Source: Hyphomicrobiales bacterium
Lineage (GTDB): Bacteria > Pseudomonadota > Alphaproteobacteria > Rhizobiales > Aestuariivirgaceae
Direction of reading: 5' to 3'
Assembly (NCBI GenBank): GCA_016710435.1
Contig: JADJVV010000001.1
Location: 1,262,501 to 1,326,500, forward strand
Length of the DNA stretch: 64,000 nucleotides
Part shown: piece after piece, positions 34,135-42,116 of the stretch
Layout: each line of letters opens with the position of its first letter
How positions within the stretch are numbered: position 1 is the first letter of the stretch
Translations under genes and position numbers: made by a program
Notes under the pieces: generated by a model
Databases searched by the model: none
Told to the model about the DNA's origin: nothing
What the model saw: only the letters and a program-made list of their open reading frames with translations

Positions 34135-35223
34135 ATGTCGACAATTGAAATTCGCAAGGTCACCAAGAAGTTCGGCGAGTTCGTTGCCGTCAAGGACGCG
34201 GACCTCTCCGTGAAGGCTGGCGAAGTGGTCTGCCTCCTGGGGCCATCAGGCTGCGGGAAGACAACGACGCTTCGCATGATTGCCGGGCTGGAACGGGCCA
34301 CTGCAGGCGAAGTGATCATCGCTGGCCAGCGGATGAACGACCTGCCGCCGGAAAAGCGCGACATCGCCATGGTGTTCCAATTCTACGCCCTCTATCCCGC
34401 GCTCACGGTGGGCGAGAACATCGCCATGCCGCTGCACTATGAGAAGATCTCGCCCGCCGAGATCAAGGCGCGCGTGGGCATGGTGGCGGACATCCTGCAT
34501 CTCACCGGCGTTCTCGATCGCCTTCCCGGCCATGTCTCGGAGGGTGAGAAGCAACGCGTGGCCGTCGCCCGCGCCATCGTGCGCGACCCCAACTGTTTCC
34601 TCTTCGACGAGCCCCTGTCCCGCCTCGACGTCGAGCTGCGCCACTCAATGCGCGGGCAGATCAAAGGCGTGCTGTCCAATCTGTCCAAGGCCACTGTCAT
34701 CGTGACCCATGACCAGCTCGAGGCGCTCACCATGGCGGATCGCATCGCCATCATGCGCGATGGTGTGATCGAACAGGTGGGTACCCCCCACGAAGTCTTC
34801 GCCAAGCCGGCAAACGTCTTCGTCGCAAGTTTCATCGGCACGCCGCAGATGAATCTCGTGGAAGTCGAAATGAAATCCGTGACGGATGGCAAGGCGGAAC
34901 TGACCTTCAACGATGCCCCGCTCTCCATCGCCGTCAACCCGGCCGTGGCAGGATTGAAGAGCGCCAAGGTCACGATCGGCATTCGCCCGCGTGCCTTTGC
35001 CCCGGTGGCCAAGGCGTCGAAATCGGCGATTACCGCGGTGGCGGAACTGATCGAGCCCATGGGGGCTGAAACCCTCATCCACGCCCGCACCAAGACGGGC
35101 AGCGACATCCGTGTGGTGGTACCACGCGAGAAGCGCGTGAAAATGGGCGAGGTGTTGCACCTGCAACCCGATGCAGCGCAAACCCATGTCTTTGCGGAAG
35201 GCGGAAAGGCGGTGCGCGCATGA
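34135..35223 (+). CDS. ABC importer ATPase 2, degenerate signature motif (362 aa)
   Basis: MalK-like ATPase with C-terminal TOBE domain. Walker A GPSGCGKTTT, Q-loop MVFQFYALYP, Walker B CFLFDEPLSRLD and H-loop VIVTHDQLEAL (His192) are canonical. The signature motif reads VSEGE (residues 134-138) instead of LSGGQ, losing the first Gly. This is the mirror of ATPase 1, which keeps LSGGE but lacks the H-loop His. In a head-to-tail dimer both defects would lie in one site, leaving one competent site. It overlaps the next gene by 4 bases. Confidence 0.9.
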   Translation: MSTIEIRKVTKKFGEFVAVKDADLSVKAGEVVCLLGPSGCGKTTTLRMIAGLERATAGEVIIAGQRMNDLPPEKRDIAMVFQFYALYPALTVGENIAMPLHYEKISPAEIKARVGMVADILHLTGVLDRLPGHVSEGEKQRVAVARAIVRDPNCFLFDEPLSRLDVELRHSMRGQIKGVLSNLSKATVIVTHDQLEALTMADRIAIMRDGVIEQVGTPHEVFAKPANVFVASFIGTPQMNLVEVEMKSVTDGKAELTFNDAPLSIAVNPAVAGLKSAKVTIGIRPRAFAPVAKASKSAITAVAELIEPMGAETLIHARTKTGSDIRVVVPREKRVKMGEVLHLQPDAAQTHVFAEGGKAVRA

Positions 35224-35666
35224 ACAGCAACCCGGAACGCGGCATTCTCACGCCAAAATCGGCGCTTCGCCTTGAATATTTCATCATCGGCCTGGGGATC
35301 CTGGCGTTGCTGATGATCTTCCAACCCTTCTCGATCACGCTCTTCACACTTGGTAGCATTGTGGTGGTGGCGGCGGGTCTCATCAACAACCTGCTTCCGC
35401 TGGCGCAGCCCGGCGTGGCCAAGCGCTCGGTGGTCACCGTCGCCATGGTGGTCGCGATGACCTTCTGCATCGTGCTGTTGATCTCGATCCTGTCCGCATA
35501 TCTCTATGGCGCCTTCTTCCTTAAGCCGCCGGATCCCAATACGACGGCTGGCAAGGTGCAGTTGAACGCAACACCCTGGTACATGCACAGCTTCACCTGG
35601 GCCATCGCCGCAGTTGCCGTGGTCCTGGCGGGCCTGATTTCGCGGCGGTCTCGCAGCCGGGCGTGA
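35220..35666 (+). CDS. Small inner-membrane protein of the importer operon (148 aa)
   Basis: I do not recognise a named family. Hydrophobicity suggests four helices: FIIGLGILALLMIFQPFSI, LFTLGSIVVVAAGLINNLL, VVTVAMVVAMTFCIVLLISI and the C-terminal WAIAAVAVVLAGLIS, with a short basic tail. Its ATGA overlap with ATPase 2 and 6-base gap to the kinase place it firmly in the operon. Two-ATPase glycerol importers (GlpSTPQV type) also have a small membrane protein gene, so an accessory transporter subunit is a reasonable guess. No function can be assigned from sequence. Confidence 0.75.
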   Translation: MNSNPERGILTPKSALRLEYFIIGLGILALLMIFQPFSITLFTLGSIVVVAAGLINNLLPLAQPGVAKRSVVTVAMVVAMTFCIVLLISILSAYLYGAFFLKPPDPNTTAGKVQLNATPWYMHSFTWAIAAVAVVLAGLISRRSRSRA

Positions 35667-35672
35667 CCTGCC

Positions 35673-36617
35673 ATGGCAGCTGATGTTTCCGTCATCGGGC
35701 TCTATATTCTCGATATCCTGGGCCGCCCCGTACGCCGCATTCCGGATCGGGGCGACGTGGATTTCATCGAGGAAATCCGCCTGACTGTTGCGGGAACTGC
35801 CGGCGGCACGGTGGTCGACTGCGCCAAATTGGGATTGGAATGTTTGGCCGCCGGGGCTGTCGGTGACGACGAAAAAGCAGACTGGATGCTGATGCAGATG
35901 CAGAAACATGGCATCGACGTTTCAGCCATGCAGCGCATTTCCGGCGTGCCCACCTCCGCAACGATTCTGAACATCCGCCCCAATGGCGACAGGCCAGCCC
36001 TGCATGTGCGCGGCGCGTCAGATCAATTTGACGTGCGAACGGAACAGTATGATGTGGTTCTCGATGCTCCAATCATACACTTGGGTGGCACGGGTCTGCT
36101 CCGAACACTCGACGGCGCATCGAGCCTCGCCCTGCTGCGCGAGGCCAAGGCGAGAGGCAAGACCGTCACCTTCGATCTCATTGCCGCAAATGAGGAAACC
36201 ACGGGAATGGTGCTTCCGCTTTTACCTTTCATCGATTTCTTCATGCCCTCCATCGACGAGGCGCAAGCCATGTCTGGCCGGGACACGCCTGACGACTGCG
36301 CCCGGTACTATCTCGATCACGGCGCCACTGCCTGCTGTTTCACGCTGGGCGGCGACGGAGCCTATTATGCCCATCGTGACGGCGCGCGCTTCTCCATGCC
36401 AGCCTATGAACTCGACGTGGTGGACACCACGGGCTGCGGCGATGCCTTCGATGCCGGCATGATTGCTGCCATCCACCATGGCATGGACGCCGAGACATCC
36501 GTGCGGTTTGCACAAGCCGCCGCTGGCCTCGTGGCAACGGGACTCGGTTCTGACGCCGGCATCATTTCGTTCGAACACACGCTGCACTGCATGAAGACGT
36601 GGAAGGTAAAATCATGA
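35673..36617 (+). CDS. PfkB-family carbohydrate kinase (314 aa)
   Basis: Ribokinase-like sugar kinase. The N-terminal part has TAGGTVVDCAKLGLECLAAG, and the C-terminal signature DTTGCGDAFDAG gives the anion hole and catalytic Asp257. Unlike most members the start runs straight into ISV-type strand VSVIGLYILDILGRPV with no lid Asn-Gly pair obvious. It would phosphorylate the sugar released by the upstream dehydrogenase/isomerase pair. It overlaps the SDR gene by 4 bases. Confidence 0.88.
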   Translation: MAADVSVIGLYILDILGRPVRRIPDRGDVDFIEEIRLTVAGTAGGTVVDCAKLGLECLAAGAVGDDEKADWMLMQMQKHGIDVSAMQRISGVPTSATILNIRPNGDRPALHVRGASDQFDVRTEQYDVVLDAPIIHLGGTGLLRTLDGASSLALLREAKARGKTVTFDLIAANEETTGMVLPLLPFIDFFMPSIDEAQAMSGRDTPDDCARYYLDHGATACCFTLGGDGAYYAHRDGARFSMPAYELDVVDTTGCGDAFDAGMIAAIHHGMDAETSVRFAQAAAGLVATGLGSDAGIISFEHTLHCMKTWKVKS

Positions 36618-37306
36618 GATTCAAAGGCCGTCGTGCCATTGTCACCGGAGGAATGTCGGGTATCGGCGAGGCTGTCGCCAAACGCCTGGCAGCAGAAGGC
36701 TGTGCCGTTGCCGTGTGGGACATGACCGGCGGCATCAAGACCGACATCTCCGATCCGGCATCGGTGGATGCTGCCATCGCGGCAACACTGAAGCAGATCG
36801 GTGGGATTGATATCCTCGTCAACAGCGCGGGCATCACCGGCCCTACCGTCCCAGTGGATGGCTTTCCCATTGATGGCTGGATCAAGACCATGGCGGTCAA
36901 CGTCAACGGGACGTTCTTCACCAACCGTGCCGTTCTCCCGCACATGATCGCGCAGAACTATGGCCGCATCGTCAACATTGCATCGATTGCAGGCAAGGAA
37001 GGCAATCCCAATGCGTCGGCCTATTCGGCGTCGAAGGCCGCCGTTATCGGCTTCACCAAGTCGCTGGCCAAGGAAACCGCAAAATACAATATCACGGCAA
37101 ATGCGGTGACACCGGCGGCCGTGCGCACACCGATCTTCGACCAGATGCCGCAAACCCATATTGATTTCATGCTCTCCAAGATTCCCAAGGGCCGTTTCGG
37201 AACCGTGGAAGAAAATGCCAGTCTCATCTGCTGGCTGGCCTCGGAAGAGTGTTCCTTCTCCACTGGGGCGGTGTTTGACATTTCGGGCGGCCGCGCAACT
37301 TACTGA
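36614..37306 (+). CDS. Short-chain dehydrogenase/reductase (230 aa)
   Basis: Classical SDR oxidoreductase: cofactor motif TGGMSGIGEAVAKRL, structural NSAG, and catalytic YSASKAAV with a preceding Ser in IVNIASIAG. It is slightly short (230 against ~250). Its N-terminus includes an unusually compact segment between strands (VAVWDMTGGIKTDISD). The ATG overlaps the kinase stop; an in-frame GTG at 36599 is unlikely. It is the last gene of the carbohydrate operon, and a candidate terminator follows. Confidence 0.88.
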   Translation: MRFKGRRAIVTGGMSGIGEAVAKRLAAEGCAVAVWDMTGGIKTDISDPASVDAAIAATLKQIGGIDILVNSAGITGPTVPVDGFPIDGWIKTMAVNVNGTFFTNRAVLPHMIAQNYGRIVNIASIAGKEGNPNASAYSASKAAVIGFTKSLAKETAKYNITANAVTPAAVRTPIFDQMPQTHIDFMLSKIPKGRFGTVEENASLICWLASEECSFSTGAVFDISGGRATY

Positions 37307-37312
37307 GCGAAA

Positions 37313-37334
37313 CGGCGGAACATCGCCGGTCTTT
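37313..37334 (+). terminator. Candidate terminator of the carbohydrate operon
   Basis: A 5-bp GC stem (37313-37317 with 37324-37328), 6-base loop, then GTCTTTT. It starts 7 bases after the SDR stop codon. The stem is short, so strength is doubtful. Confidence 0.45.
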
Positions 37335-37362
37335 TGCGCGTTCGGAAGGGAAAGGACAGATC

Positions 37363-37611
37363 ATGCCCAATCCCGACAGCGAGAATCCCGACCTCGTTAA
37401 ACAGCACGTTGAAAAAGGCCGCATGGGCGACCGGGAATTGCAGCGAAAGGCTGGGAAGCCGCCCGGCACTCCCGATCCCGATGACCGCACGCCACCTCGC
37501 CAGGGAGACCCCGAGCAGGTTGAAAACGTAGCGGGACGCGAGCAGCGGAAGCCGAACCGCCCGTCTGACGATGAGAAGACCCATCCCACGGGGCGCAACG
37601 ACCGGAAGTGA
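37363..37611 (+). CDS. Hypothetical hydrophilic, probably disordered protein (82 aa)
   Basis: No recognised family. The protein is very rich in Asp, Glu, Arg, Lys, Pro and Gly and contains no Cys, Phe, Ile, Trp or Tyr, so it should be intrinsically disordered and heat-soluble. AAAGGA lies upstream of the ATG at good distance, supporting translation. It is convergent with the SDR gene that ends at 37612, with no spacer. Composition recalls small stress- or desiccation-linked hydrophilins, which is only an analogy. Confidence 0.6.
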   Translation: MPNPDSENPDLVKQHVEKGRMGDRELQRKAGKPPGTPDPDDRTPPRQGDPEQVENVAGREQRKPNRPSDDEKTHPTGRNDRK

Positions 37612-38382
37612 TCAGACCGCAGTATAGCCTCCGTCGATGAGCAGGTCTTGGCCGTTCACAAGATCCGATGCGGACGATGCCAGGAACAGGATCATGTCCG
37701 CAACCTCAATGGGCTTGCCAAAGCGTGCGGCGGGAATTTTCGCCTTCATCGGATCACCCTTCGTTGGGTCGCCCCAAACCTGTTCGCCCATGGGCGTGAG
37801 GATGACCGTGGGACAAACCGAGTTGATTTGGATGTTGTGTTTGGCCCACTCCACCGTCATCACCTTGGTCAGCATGTTCAGGCCGCCCTTTGAGGCAGCG
37901 TATGCGCCATGGGCTTCCAGACCAACCACGCCGGCCTGCGACGAAATATTGATGATCTTACCGCGCTTCTGCTTGATCATGCCAGGTACCACCGTGCGGG
38001 CCAGAAGGAACGGTGCCCGAAGATTGACTGCCATCGTCTGGTCCCAGTCCTGGACTTTGGCATCGAGAAGCGGATCAATAAGCGCAATACCGGCATTATT
38101 GACCAGAATGTCGATGGTACCGAAGGCTGCCAGCGCTTTTCGCGCCGCCTCGACGGGACCTTCCGCGTCTCCCATGTCAGCGCCGATGGTAACGCAACGA
38201 CGTCCTGCGGCTTCCACCGCACGTGCCACCTCCTTCAGCCCTGCCGCATCACGCCCTACCGCTGCAATGTCAGCACCCGCATCAGCGAGCACCTTGCACG
38301 CTTCAAGGCCAATGCCCTTCGTCGCTCCTGTGACCAATGCCGTCCGTCCGGCAAGTCCAAAGCGCTTCTCCCAATTGCTCAT
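37612..38382 (-). CDS. Short-chain dehydrogenase/reductase (256 aa)
   Basis: Classical SDR: VTGATKGIGLEACK cofactor motif, NNAGIAL, catalytic YAASKGGLNMLTK and a normal C-terminal ASDLVNGQDLLIDGGY. The ATG at 38382 has GGAGA on its strand 6-10 bases upstream, better than the in-frame ATG four codons earlier. Close relatives include gluconate 5-dehydrogenase and L-xylulose reductase types, so a sugar or polyol is a likely substrate. It is transcribed against the preceding operon. Confidence 0.88.
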   Translation of the reverse strand: MSNWEKRFGLAGRTALVTGATKGIGLEACKVLADAGADIAAVGRDAAGLKEVARAVEAAGRRCVTIGADMGDAEGPVEAARKALAAFGTIDILVNNAGIALIDPLLDAKVQDWDQTMAVNLRAPFLLARTVVPGMIKQKRGKIINISSQAGVVGLEAHGAYAASKGGLNMLTKVMTVEWAKHNIQINSVCPTVILTPMGEQVWGDPTKGDPMKAKIPAARFGKPIEVADMILFLASSASDLVNGQDLLIDGGYTAV

Positions 38383-38506
38383 GTCGTTCTCCATTCCATG
38401 CCACCGTTTCAGCGTCTCCCGTTGTCCGGGTCAACTGCCTGTTGTGCGGGAAGCGTCTCGAGGCATGCGGATTGTAAGGCAGGTGGCGGACTGTTAGACC
38501 AGCAGA

Positions 38507-39916
38507 ATGTCTCACGTTCCCGACCATGACCCGGAAACCGGCGAACTGCGCGAAAATGGGCACGGCAATATCGTCGAATATTCGGTGTCCGATATTGCCA
38601 ACGCCCTCAAGCGCAGCATCGAAGAGCGCTTTGGCCACGTGCGGGTGCGCGGCGAGATTTCGGGATTTAAAGGTCCGCATTCCTCCGGTCACTGCTATTT
38701 CAGCATCAAGGATGAAGGCGCGAAACTGGATGCCGTGGTGTGGCGCGGAAGTTTTGCGCGCCTGCGCGCCAACTTGCAGGAAGGCCTGGAGGTCATCGTC
38801 ACCGGCAAATTGACGTCCTATCCCGGCAAGTCATCCTACCAGATCATCGTGGAGGCGGCAGAACCCGCTGGCGTGGGCGCGCTGATGGCCCTGCTTGAAG
38901 ACCGTCGGAGGAAGCTCGCCGCCGAAGGCCTGTTTGATACAGCCCGCAAGCGCGCGCTGCCCTATCTGCCGGAGGTGATCGGCATCGTCACGTCGCCGAC
39001 GGGGGCCGTGATCCGCGACATCCTTCACCGGCTCAAGGACCGCTTTCCCCGCCGCGTGATCGTGTGGCCCGTGCGGGTGCAGGGCGACTCGGCTGCGGCC
39101 GAAGTTGCCGCGGCGATCCACGGCTTCAATGCCATGGCGGAGCGTCCCGACGTGTTGATCGTGGCGCGCGGCGGTGGTTCGCTGGAAGATCTTTGGCCCT
39201 TCAATGATGAGTTAGTCGTCCGCGCCGTCGCGGCCAGCCACATTCCCCTCGTGTCAGCCATCGGCCACGAGACGGATACCACGCTGATTGACCATGCCGC
39301 CGATTGGCGCGCACCGACCCCGACCGCCGCGGCGGAAAGAGTGGTTCCGGTGCGGGGCGAATTGCTGGCCGACCTGACGTCGTTGCAGGCGCGCCAGAGC
39401 CGCGCCATCCTCCGCGTCATTTCTGAGCGGAAGCTGCGCATCGAATCCGCAGCCCGCGCCTTGCCTACGCCGGATGATGTAATGGCCATCGTGCGACAGA
39501 GGCTGGATGGACTGGCTCAGCGGCTACCGGCAGGCCTGCGCTCCAACCTGCAACGCCATGCCGTCCTTCTCGCCAACCAGCGCGGACGCCTCTCGATTGG
39601 GGTGGTGCAGCAGCGCCTTGCGGAACTTCGCCGCCGGATCACGGAGGCGCGGAGCCGGCAGGAAAGGGGCGTGCGACACATATTCGCCCGCCAGCAGGAC
39701 CGTTTCCTCGGCGAAACCAAGCTCCTGCAATCCCTCAGCTACCGCTCCGTGCTCGCCCGCGGCTTCGCCGTTGTGCGTGGCGCCGACGGGAAGCCCCTGC
39801 ATCAGGCCGCTGACGTGAAACCCGGAATGCGCCTGTCGATTGAATTCGCCGATGGGGAAGTGGACGCCACCTCGGGAAAGAAGGGGAGCGACATCCGTCA
39901 AGGGAGCCTCTTTTAG
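38507..39916 (+). CDS. xseA: Exodeoxyribonuclease VII large subunit (469 aa)
   Basis: Catalytic subunit of the single-strand-specific ExoVII. The N-terminal OB fold covers about residues 15-120 with YSVSDIANALKRSIEERFGH and GHCYFSIKDEGAKLDAVVWR. The catalytic domain has TSPTGAVIRDILHRLKDRFP, then ARGGGSLEDLWPFNDE and SAIGHETDTTLIDHAADWRA. A coiled-coil, Arg-rich region follows, and the end RSVLARGFAVVRGADGKPL is typical. The small subunit gene xseB is not nearby. Confidence 0.96.
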   Translation: MSHVPDHDPETGELRENGHGNIVEYSVSDIANALKRSIEERFGHVRVRGEISGFKGPHSSGHCYFSIKDEGAKLDAVVWRGSFARLRANLQEGLEVIVTGKLTSYPGKSSYQIIVEAAEPAGVGALMALLEDRRRKLAAEGLFDTARKRALPYLPEVIGIVTSPTGAVIRDILHRLKDRFPRRVIVWPVRVQGDSAAAEVAAAIHGFNAMAERPDVLIVARGGGSLEDLWPFNDELVVRAVAASHIPLVSAIGHETDTTLIDHAADWRAPTPTAAAERVVPVRGELLADLTSLQARQSRAILRVISERKLRIESAARALPTPDDVMAIVRQRLDGLAQRLPAGLRSNLQRHAVLLANQRGRLSIGVVQQRLAELRRRITEARSRQERGVRHIFARQQDRFLGETKLLQSLSYRSVLARGFAVVRGADGKPLHQAADVKPGMRLSIEFADGEVDATSGKKGSDIRQGSLF

Positions 39917-39934
39917 GAACACCGTGAACGCGCT

Positions 39935-40165
39935 ATGGCCCATCGCATGAACAGACTGGACTCGCTCCTACCACCCCGCCGCGAGGCGAAATTGCGCTAT
40001 CTCGACCATGATTTCGAGGTGTTGCAAGAGGGCGAATTTGTGCGCTGTTCCGTATCAGGCGATCCCATTCGGCTCGACAACCTGCGCTACTGGTCCATCG
40101 AGAAGCAGGTCGCCTACAAATCGGCGCTGGAGGCCTTCAAGGATTATCTGGCGAAACTTACGTGA
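39935..40165 (+). CDS. DUF2093 family protein (76 aa)
   Basis: Small conserved alphaproteobacterial protein of unknown function. The core LRYLDHDFEVLQEGEFVRC, then SGDPIRLDNLRYWSIEKQVA, matches DUF2093 as I know it. It follows xseA by 18 bases, a usual arrangement. The ATG at 39947 (MNRLDS) is an alternative start. Its last bases overlap the convergent membrane protein gene by 8. Confidence 0.85.
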   Translation: MAHRMNRLDSLLPPRREAKLRYLDHDFEVLQEGEFVRCSVSGDPIRLDNLRYWSIEKQVAYKSALEAFKDYLAKLT

Positions 40166-40421
40166 GCAGGTGGGTGACGGCGGTGCTGATCCAGCGGTAG
40201 GCATCTTCCTGGAACACAACACCAAGGTTGGCGACGAGCAGGAACAACTGGATCACTTCCACAGTCTGGTTGCGCATGCGATGTTTGGCCGTCGCCTGAC
40301 GAACGATGTAGAACACCAGGAAGAGGGTGTTGACGGCAAGAAGCTGCAAGGCCAGTGGAGGATTGCCCTTGGCCAAAATCCTGTACAGGCCATCCCAATC
40401 GGCCGACCAGAAATAGTTCAT
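40158..40421 (-). CDS. Hypothetical small membrane protein (87 aa)
   Basis: Unrecognised protein with two likely membrane helices: LALQLLAVNTLFLVFYIVRQ and VEVIQLFLLVANLGVVF, joined by a basic loop (ATAKHRMRNQ). The start ATG at 40421 (MNYFWSADWDGLYR) is preferred; the frame opens as far as 40604 but that would overlap the DAHP synthase gene. It is convergent with DUF2093. Confidence 0.6.
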   Translation of the reverse strand: MNYFWSADWDGLYRILAKGNPPLALQLLAVNTLFLVFYIVRQATAKHRMRNQTVEVIQLFLLVANLGVVFQEDAYRWISTAVTHLLT

Positions 40422-40535
40422 GAAAGACACGGTTGTTCCCGATCCAAGCACTGCCGCCTCGCTACAGCCTAGCAGCAACCCCTTAAAGAGTGGTTTCGGG
40501 GCGGAAACGCGGCCGGGGCCAGACAACGGGGGCCA

Positions 40536-40565
40536 CTGGCAATATGTTTTGCGCTGCGATATAAG
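40536..40565 (+). promoter_or_regulatory. Candidate promoter of the DAHP synthase gene
   Basis: CTGGCA (40536-40541) and TATAAG (40560-40565) lie 18 bases apart. The -10 is good and the -35 fair. They lie 27 bases upstream of the ATG at 40592, with the RBS GGAG between. Confidence 0.35.
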
Positions 40566-40591
40566 CCCGGCCTTGGTTTGGAGTATCTCAG

Positions 40592-41989
40592 ATGAAGACC
40601 GCATGGACCCCCGACAGCTGGCGCAAGTTCCCCGTCGTCCAGATGCCGGATTACGCCGACAAGGATAAGCTGAACACCGTGGAAGGCCGGCTCGCCGGTT
40701 TCCCGCCGCTCGTCTTTGCCGGTGAGGCCCGCAAGCTCAGGAAATCACTCGCCCGCGTCGCCGAAGGCCGCGCCTTTCTGTTGCAGGGTGGCGACTGTGC
40801 CGAAAGCTTCGCCGAACATTCGGCAGACAACATCCGTGACTTCTTCCGTGTCTTCCTGCAGATGGCGGTCGTGTTGACCTTTGCCGGCGGGCAGCCTGTG
40901 GTGAAGGTCGGCCGCATCGCCGGACAATTCGCCAAGCCGCGTTCTTCGCCCACCGAGACACTCGATGGCGTCGAATATCCGATCTATCGGGGCGACATCA
41001 TCAACGCGCCGGAAGCGACACTGGCGGGCCGCGAGCCCGACCCGGAGCGCCAGATCATGGCCTACCGCCAGTCGGCGGCGACCATGAACCTCCTGCGCGC
41101 CTTCGCCCAGGGCGGTTATGCCAACCTCGAGAACGTGCACAAGTGGACGCTGGGCTTCCTCAAGGACTCTCCCGCCTTCGAGCAGTATCAGGACCTCGCC
41201 GACCGCATCTCGGAAACCCTGGGCTTCATGAAGGCCTGCGGCATCACTGCGGAAACGGCACCTCAACTGCGCGCCACCGATTTCTACACCAGCCACGAAG
41301 CCCTTCTTCTCGGCTACGAGCAGGCACTGACCCGCGTCGATTCCACCAGCGGCGACTGGTACGCAACATCCGGACACATGCTCTGGATCGGCGACCGCAC
41401 GCGCCAGCCGGATCACGCCCATGTTGAATTCTGCCGCGGCGTGAAGAACCCCATCGGCCTCAAATGTGGACCTTCGCTGAAGCCGGATGAACTGATCCGC
41501 CTCATCGATGCACTCAATCCGCAGAACGAGGCAGGCCGTCTCACGCTGATCGCCCGCTTCGGCGCCGACAAGGTTGAAAAGCACCTGCCCGACCTGATCC
41601 GCGCGGTGAAGCGCGAAGGACGTGTCGTCGTCTGGTCCTGCGATCCCATGCACGGCAATACGGTGAAGAGCACCAGCGGCTACAAGACCCGGCCGTTCGA
41701 CCTGATCCTCAAGGAAGTCAGGAACTTCATGGCCGTGCACCGCGCCGAGGGCACCCACGCGGGCGGCATCCATGTCGAAATGACGGGCAAGGATGTGACC
41801 GAATGCACGGGCGGGCTCCGCGCCTTGCGCGATGAAGACCTGAATGACCGCTATCACACCTTCTGCGATCCCCGCCTCAATGCGGCGCAGGCGCTGGAGC
41901 TGTCTTTCCTGGTGGCCGAGGAAATCAAAAAGGAACTGGCGCTCCGTCCGCGCATCTCCGACGAGGATGCGGTGGAAGCAGCCGAATAA
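40592..41989 (+). CDS. Class II 3-deoxy-D-arabino-heptulosonate 7-phosphate synthase (465 aa)
   Basis: First enzyme of the shikimate pathway, condensing phosphoenolpyruvate and erythrose 4-phosphate. This is the plant/Mycobacterium-like class II form. LLQGGDCAESFAEHS holds the metal-binding Cys. GQFAKPRSSPTE and KCGPSLKPDELIRLID follow, and VWSCDPMHGNT carries a metal ligand His. The C-terminal GGIHVEMTGKDVTEC and YHTFCDPRLNAAQALEL complete the active site. MKTAWTPDSWRK is the common N-terminus in alphaproteobacteria. A terminator follows at 42043. Confidence 0.96.
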   Translation: MKTAWTPDSWRKFPVVQMPDYADKDKLNTVEGRLAGFPPLVFAGEARKLRKSLARVAEGRAFLLQGGDCAESFAEHSADNIRDFFRVFLQMAVVLTFAGGQPVVKVGRIAGQFAKPRSSPTETLDGVEYPIYRGDIINAPEATLAGREPDPERQIMAYRQSAATMNLLRAFAQGGYANLENVHKWTLGFLKDSPAFEQYQDLADRISETLGFMKACGITAETAPQLRATDFYTSHEALLLGYEQALTRVDSTSGDWYATSGHMLWIGDRTRQPDHAHVEFCRGVKNPIGLKCGPSLKPDELIRLIDALNPQNEAGRLTLIARFGADKVEKHLPDLIRAVKREGRVVVWSCDPMHGNTVKSTSGYKTRPFDLILKEVRNFMAVHRAEGTHAGGIHVEMTGKDVTECTGGLRALRDEDLNDRYHTFCDPRLNAAQALELSFLVAEEIKKELALRPRISDEDAVEAAE

Positions 41990-42042
41990 GTCTTCAGCCT
42001 CGGGCCAAAGGGTCAGATCACGGCCCTGTGACAACGTTACAT

Positions 42043-42083
42043 GAAGCGCGCTCTTGCGAAGCAGGGGCGCGCTTCTTACGTTT
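42043..42083 (+). terminator. Terminator-like hairpin after the DAHP synthase gene
   Basis: A 9-bp stem (42043-42051 with 42067-42075), 15-base loop, then TTACGTTT. A flanking pair CGTTAC (42035-42040) and GTAACG (42084-42089) can extend it. It lies about 55 bases after the stop codon. Confidence 0.6.
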
Positions 42084-42101
42084 GTAACGAAAGAAATTAC
42101 A
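42083..42101. promoter_or_regulatory. Inverted repeat TGTAA-N9-TTACA upstream of the glutathione transferase gene
   Basis: Perfect 5-base arms separated by nine bases lie 16 bases before the ATG at 42117. The size and symmetry fit an operator for a dimeric regulator. It overlaps the edge of the preceding hairpin. Confidence 0.35.
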
Positions 42102-42116
42102 GATAGAGGCGCCGAC

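Noticed and set aside
40422..40604. N-terminal extension of the small membrane protein ending at 40158
   Set aside because: The extra 61 residues would overlap the DAHP synthase start and promoter and are not membrane-like.
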